Source of the DNA: Porphyromonadaceae bacterium UBA4277
GTDB taxonomy: Bacteria; Bacteroidota; Bacteroidia; Bacteroidales; Muribaculaceae
Length of the DNA: 9,320 bases
Direction: 5' to 3'
Assembly: GCA_002395965.1 (NCBI GenBank)
Contig: DGVT01000050.1
Location: forward strand, 1-9,320
The position numbers and the translations under genes were made by a program. Positions 5,601 through 9,320 of this stretch are shown here, piece by piece. Every line of letters begins with the position of its first letter. Within the stretch, counting starts at the first letter, position 1. Below the pieces are notes generated by a model. That model was not told where the DNA came from, did no database searches, and worked only from the letters and a program-made list of their open reading frames with translations.

Positions 5601-8600
5601 GTCGCCTAACGAGGGATTACCCTGCACGGTGACCCTGTGGTTGGGTGATTCGGGGTCTTGCATGGTGTAGCGTTGTGTGTAGGACACGCCGCTTTCACCG
5701 GCCAGCTTGGCTGCATTACGTGCTTTCTTGACATTGGTGAATACATCCATGTCAACGTTGAGCATATTCTGGTCGGGCCACACCTTTAGACGGTCAGAAC
5801 TGCTATTGGTGTTATAATGGCCATGCTCGGTAAGGTCGAGAGGAATTTCATATTCATAGTAGTTATTCTTAATATCAGAACCGAGACGGACAAATGCCGA
5901 CACATCGCCATTATGAAGGATGTTGTCGCCCACAGGAGCCTCGGCATGCAGGAACATCTGCAACCGTTTGTAGATGCGCAGGTCGAGCGTGGTGTTTCTA
6001 TACACGCCGCGTGCATCACCCTGCTGCAGGTCGTTGATGGTCATCTGCATCGACTGCTCGTTGAGCTGTGTGATTTGCGATTGTCCTGAATCGATGATAC
6101 GCGTCACACCGGGAGGAAGCACATAGTTCACCGGCTCGCGCGAAGCGTTTTCCTCGATGTTGACGGTGTTAACGTTTACTGTTCCGGTAGCAGGCGCATC
6201 GCCGCGCATATTCAGGTTGTAGTTATAGTTACGCCACTCGCCACGCATGAGCTCGAGCGTTGCAAAGCGCAAGTGTGTGGTCTCGTTAAATCCGGTCATG
6301 AACATGCGGATGAAGCGGATTGTTGAGAAATCGTTGATACTTCCCACTTTTCGCTCATAGCTGCGCAGAGGAATGCTGAATTGATACCACGTTACTTCCT
6401 GGCGCTGTCCGTTGCGGGTAGTGACCACGGCATCACGCTTGTCGATGATATAATTCTGCCCCACATTGAGTGAGTCGGGATGGATGGCTACGCGATACTG
6501 GAAATAGCGCTCATATTCGTTGAGCGTGTTATCTTGGTTAATGTCTTCCACATCGGGCACGCTGCGAGCACTCTGATAAAGGCCGTCGGAAGCATCTTCC
6601 TGACCGAGGGAGTTGCCCTCAACGCCATTATAGTGCTTGTAACGGTCGAGGATGCCAAGGCGCTGCTCATCGTAGTCGTAGCCACGATAGAAGTGGTAGT
6701 TATCGCTTGCCGGGTCGTTGAGCGGTGAGAACTGATCCTGTTCCATGCGAGACACGGCTTCGGGCGAGAGCTTAGTGCGCAGTTGGCTGACGAAATTGCG
6801 ATAAGTTGGGAAAATCTTCTCATCGTCATTTACCAGTCCGTCGAGACCGACGTCCTGCGACAGTCGCGGTCCGTTGGAGGTGTCGAAGGCATAGGTGAGC
6901 GACGTCTGGGTGGAGACCTTGCCCCAAGCCGTTTCTTTAAGGAAATTGATATCAACGTTCGACCCTACTCCATTTTCATACGACTTGAGACCATCTTTCA
7001 GAATGTCTTCACTCATTTCGCCGAGGTTGAAATAAAGGTAGCCTCCATCTCGATTAGGATTATTCTCATCGAGGAAGGGATCGAGCATCCAGAACTGTAT
7101 GTACTCGATGTTAGACTGCTCGAAATCGGTATTGTCGAGTTTACGCATGATACCGCCCCATCGTTTCTCGGGATAAAGCAGGTTGCCGTCGCTATCTACA
7201 TCGGTGGCATCCAGGTTGTAGGGTCCACGCTCCTTAGGGTAGAACGAGAGGTTGAGCGTCTGCACACTCGACGATTCGCCGTAGTTAAGCTCACGTCCTG
7301 GGAAGACCTCGCTATAGGGAATCTCACGCACATAGGGGCTCGACAGTTGCTCCAGGTCATTCTTGATGTATCCGGGCACATAGGTCGAGTTTCTCTGCGT
7401 GAACAGGCGGTCGATATAATACCACGACAGTAATGAGCGGTTTTTGCCATAGGTCACATCGTTGTTCAACGAGGCCTCAGGGAAGAGTGCATCGCTGGCA
7501 TTGTCGTAGGGTGTCGAAGCCAAGAACCATGCATAGGGAGAACGCAGGTCGATGCCCGACTGTGTCGATTCAAAGTCGTCAATATACGAGCTGCCTCGGT
7601 TTGAGCCGGTGGCTGCCCTGTGCGGCAACAATTGTGCAAATTCGCCCTTGAAGGTTAACGACGATGGCGCAGTGGCATTAACGGTGGGGATTTTGTTCAT
7701 CAGGTTGGTGAGCCACATAAACTTGGTGTTATAGGCCACATTCACACCCCAGATAGTGTTATTCACGAGCTCTTGCCCGATGCCCACTTTTTCGGTGAGT
7801 GCCTTCTCACCATAGTGCATTATAGTACCACCCAAGTGGAAGTTTTTGTTAAATGCGTAGTCAAGATCAAGTCCCAGCAGCGTCTTTCGCTGCATGCTGA
7901 AAGTTGACTGGTTTTCCATCGACACGCTGATGTTGGTACCGGCGTCAATAATGCTCTGATTGGTAATGGTGACCGTACCCATGGTGTAGTCAACAGTATA
8001 GTCACTGTTTTCAGTCAGCTGGACTCCTCCGGCAGTAACCACCACCGATCCACGCGGCACATTCATCGCATTGAGTCTGATCACACTCCCGCCATCAGAG
8101 CCTTGATACTCACCGGCAAGCACAAACTTATTTTTGTCCTGCGCCTGGCGTGCTATAGTAAGCGTTGAGTCATAAAGCTCTTCATATACATACTTGTCGG
8201 CGATGGCATCGTTGCCGAAGGCCTTGCGCAAGTGCGAGCCGAAGGGCTCTACCACGGGGAAGATGACCTTACCCTGCGAGCTGCTCACAGTGTAACCCTC
8301 CACATAGTCGAAACGACCGTCGATATTAGTCTCATTATTGGCATCCAAGCGGTCGAGGTTCATCACCTGCAGCAGAGGCTTGCCATTGATAGCACCTGCC
8401 GGTATGTAGGTAAGCTCGGTGCCGGTAGTGTCGCTCAGGTATTTTATATTCAACTTGAAATTCTGTTTCGACATCTGGTAGGCACCCAGCGAGTAAATGT
8501 TTTTCATCATCAGTTTCCACGACGGGTAATAGGGCGATGAGGTTGTGCCTTTCAGCATTTTCACATACACCGACTGCTCGGTGCTGGTGATATCGCCTGC

Positions 8601-9320
8601 AAACTCACCCACCTGGTAGGTCTTGCCGCGGTAGGTATATTGATAGGCCACGGCTATAACCTCATCGGCATTGAGCGCGGTTTTCAACTGAATGTAGCCA
8701 AGGCTTGCATTAAGCGTATATTCCGATGAATTCAGCATGCGGGCACTTTCTATCTTTTCGTAGTCACGACCGCCTTCAAAGCCATAGGCTTGAAGGGGAG
8801 AAAGCACGGTTGCCGCCTGACTGATAAATCTCGCATCGGGATAGGTGTTTTTTATTTCATCCAGCAAATTGTTAGATGCGTTGCTTGGGTTGTCTTCGGC
8901 TGCATTAGGAATCCAGTGGTCGTTGAGCAAATGCTTGTTCTCACCGATGTCCATAAAGGCCATGATGTTTCGCGACTCGTTGTAGGTGCCACGCTTGTTA
9001 GTGATCCACACCTCAACTCGGGTGACATTCACGCCCGACGACACGAGTGGCAATTTACTGCACCAGCTGTCGTAGTTATCACGGAAGAAATGCGACAGGA
9101 AGAAGTTGCGGTTCTGGTCATATTTATCGGCGGTGATGTAGAATGGTGTTGTCTGCTTGCCACCGCGGGTGTTCACAGTTTGCGACTCGCTATTTTGTTG
9201 CGACACGAGAGCTGTGGCCGTGAGTTTTCCGAACTGCAACTTGGTCTTGACACCAAACAAGGCTGCACTACCGCGAATGAGTGAGCTACCGGTGGTCATG
9301 CTCACGTTACCGGCCTCGAT
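2643..9320 (-). CDS. sprA: SprA/Sov, outer-membrane translocon of the type IX secretion system, N-terminus outside window
   Basis: SprA (Sov in Porphyromonas) is the giant outer-membrane beta-barrel through which T9SS cargo crosses; the family is known to form a 36-strand barrel. The 2225 visible residues begin IEAGNVSMTTGSSLIRGSAA, a typical SprA N-terminal-region motif, and remain open to the window edge. The GTG at 9305 and the ATG at 9299 are internal codons. Family members are about 2300-2500 aa, so perhaps 100-280 residues including the signal peptide are missing. Other family-like blocks are DDFESTQSGIDLRSPYAWFL from D581, an acidic EF-hand-like PDVEDINQDNTLNEYE at about 921-936, VWADELRVTDF around W1261, a lysine-rich patch at about 1665-1680, and VGDIFGQ around D1788. 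The C-terminus shows alternating beta-strand pattern and ends GLSLNLSLAK before TAA. No frameshift or stop was found. The next gene starts 20 bp downstream. Long plus-strand frames here are antisense shadows. Confidence 0.96.
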   Translation of the reverse strand: MEAGNVSMTTGSSLIRGSAALFGVKTKLQFGKLTATALVSQQNSESQTVNTRGGKQTTPFYITADKYDQNRNFFLSHFFRDNYDSWCSKLPLVSSGVNVTRVEVWITNKRGTYNESRNIMAFMDIGENKHLLNDHWIPNAAEDNPSNASNNLLDEIKNTYPDARFISQAATVLSPLQAYGFEGGRDYEKIESARMLNSSEYTLNASLGYIQLKTALNADEVIAVAYQYTYRGKTYQVGEFAGDITSTEQSVYVKMLKGTTSSPYYPSWKLMMKNIYSLGAYQMSKQNFKLNIKYLSDTTGTELTYIPAGAINGKPLLQVMNLDRLDANNETNIDGRFDYVEGYTVSSSQGKVIFPVVEPFGSHLRKAFGNDAIADKYVYEELYDSTLTIARQAQDKNKFVLAGEYQGSDGGSVIRLNAMNVPRGSVVVTAGGVQLTENSDYTVDYTMGTVTITNQSIIDAGTNISVSMENQSTFSMQRKTLLGLDLDYAFNKNFHLGGTIMHYGEKALTEKVGIGQELVNNTIWGVNVAYNTKFMWLTNLMNKIPTVNATAPSSLTFKGEFAQLLPHRAATGSNRGSSYIDDFESTQSGIDLRSPYAWFLASTPYDNASDALFPEASLNNDVTYGKNRSLLSWYYIDRLFTQRNSTYVPGYIKNDLEQLSSPYVREIPYSEVFPGRELNYGESSSVQTLNLSFYPKERGPYNLDATDVDSDGNLLYPEKRWGGIMRKLDNTDFEQSNIEYIQFWMLDPFLDENNPNRDGGYLYFNLGEMSEDILKDGLKSYENGVGSNVDINFLKETAWGKVSTQTSLTYAFDTSNGPRLSQDVGLDGLVNDDEKIFPTYRNFVSQLRTKLSPEAVSRMEQDQFSPLNDPASDNYHFYRGYDYDEQRLGILDRYKHYNGVEGNSLGQEDASDGLYQSARSVPDVEDINQDNTLNEYERYFQYRVAIHPDSLNVGQNYIIDKRDAVVTTRNGQRQEVTWYQFSIPLRSYERKVGSINDFSTIRFIRMFMTGFNETTHLRFATLELMRGEWRNYNYNLNMRGDAPATGTVNVNTVNIEENASREPVNYVLPPGVTRIIDSGQSQITQLNEQSMQMTINDLQQGDARGVYRNTTLDLRIYKRLQMFLHAEAPVGDNILHNGDVSAFVRLGSDIKNNYYEYEIPLDLTEHGHYNTNSSSDRLKVWPDQNMLNVDMDVFTNVKKARNAAKLAGESGVSYTQRYTMQDPESPNHRVTVQGNPSLGDVRVMMIGVRNNANSPRSCVVWADELRVTDFDNEGGWAAKANMTLNMSDIATVNVGFHKETYGFGSVDQSLSQRRLDNYDQYNVAVQTDLGRFLPEKVKLKAPIYYSYSNEKTTPKYNPLDQDITLKDALDACVDEHQRDSINDFAVTLRTAKSFSISGLKFDVKSKNPMPWDPANFTFSYSFNKQHLNDPENVYENTSDTRGSFQYSWTPYAKPFTPFKKFIDAKNKNMKFFREWELHWLPSNIAFSTNISRYYYEQQTRNETGIDVELPVAVSKNFLWDRQFAISWNLTKSLSASFNSNTQAHILEPVGQVNKKLFPDAYRDWKDSVWRSIKDLGTPWSYNQSFTASYKAPFNAIPILSFINASANYNATYNWNRGTVVDEVSSGNTIANQSSFTVDTRLALEQFYNKIPYLQEVNKRFSGSNNSNAKATKKKAKKFNRTYKLNPDSSLVIKHNMNVKNVKVTATTTKNKPFPVEFKTVDNNTVEILTHGDENIKFTVTEVQKEHGGFWWNLGQYTARLAMSVRSVNVRWRNTRQMSIPQFIPDVGDIFGQNSHYDVMAPGLGFAFGFVDESYIDQAKSRGWLMGDATQTSPAIYSKTDEFNAEVQLEPIRGLKITLTGNRTDNRTNQVQFMYDDMATLYSGTYTKTHVAIKTALRGVSADDGYNSKAFNDFLDNIPIVAERLQAQYNGVTYPDRGFLRGTAMAGHDFNPDDSPVNMASSDVLIPAFMAAYSGKSAKTVTLNPFPSLKEILPNWRVTYDGLSKIEAFKKWFKSFSITHAYQCTYQVGSFNSFTDWIDIGNGLGFTQDAVTGNAIPSSPYNISSVTLTEKFAPLIGVNITLKNDMTFNCEYRDQRTLTLNSAAGQLVEAMTRSFVLGAGYKIANFNSVLKLKGKQKGVSNDLTMNLNVQMNNNTALIRKMDVNTTQATSGTRTFSVNFTANYQMSKRVTVGAYFDHQVNTPLVSATSYPTTNSNFGLSLNLSLAK

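Noticed and set aside
6783..7433. Plus-strand open frame of 216 codons opposite sprA
   Set aside because: Antisense shadow of conserved SprA sequence; no family resemblance and no promoter match noticed.
9299..9305. GTG/ATG near the right edge as the start of sprA
   Set aside because: The frame stays open to the window edge (IEAGN precedes), and the sequence there matches the interior of the SprA N-terminal region, with no signal peptide following.

Overview
The window looks like a Bacteroidota chromosome segment, most likely from the order Bacteroidales. The evidence is a nearly complete sprA/sov gene (the outer-membrane translocon of the type IX secretion system, T9SS), a lipoprotein-TPR-transmembrane-HTH regulator of a type common in this phylum, a promoter matching the Bacteroidetes -7 consensus TAnnTTTG, and start codons without clear Shine-Dalgarno sequences. 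I cannot name the genus from the sequence. All three real genes lie on the minus strand, so transcription runs from the right edge to the left.

Right, 2643-9320: a 2225-residue C-terminal portion of SprA. It is open at the right edge (the N-terminus and its promoter are outside) and intact to its stop. Middle, 625-2622: 20 bp after the sprA stop begins a 665-aa protein with a lipoprotein signal peptide, a Ser/Thr/Gly-rich repetitive linker, a periplasmic TPR region, one transmembrane helix, a coiled coil and a C-terminal LuxR-like helix-turn-helix. The spacing suggests co-transcription with sprA. Whether this protein senses or regulates secretion is inference. The gene is a compositional mosaic: about the first 234 codons are GC-rich and repeat-laden, and the remainder is AT-rich, with a sharp change near 1920. 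Its linker holds two tandem repeats (9-bp and 33-bp units) separated by a perfect 21-bp palindrome that resembles an intergenic repetitive element captured in frame.

Left, 1-624: the 5' part of an IS66-family tnpB leaves the window at the left edge. It has its own candidate promoter and a bidirectional hairpin. Between it and the TPR gene lies a 217-bp noncoding island (399-615). The island is bounded by 22-bp inverted repeats (20/22 matched) and contains four small stem-loops that all carry the same TTC loop (GAA on the minus strand). It looks like a MITE or a comparable non-autonomous repeat and is the least explained element in the window.

Overall this is a core secretion gene followed by an accessory, recombination-marked regulator gene and then mobile DNA. 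No tRNA, rRNA, CRISPR array or riboswitch was recognised.
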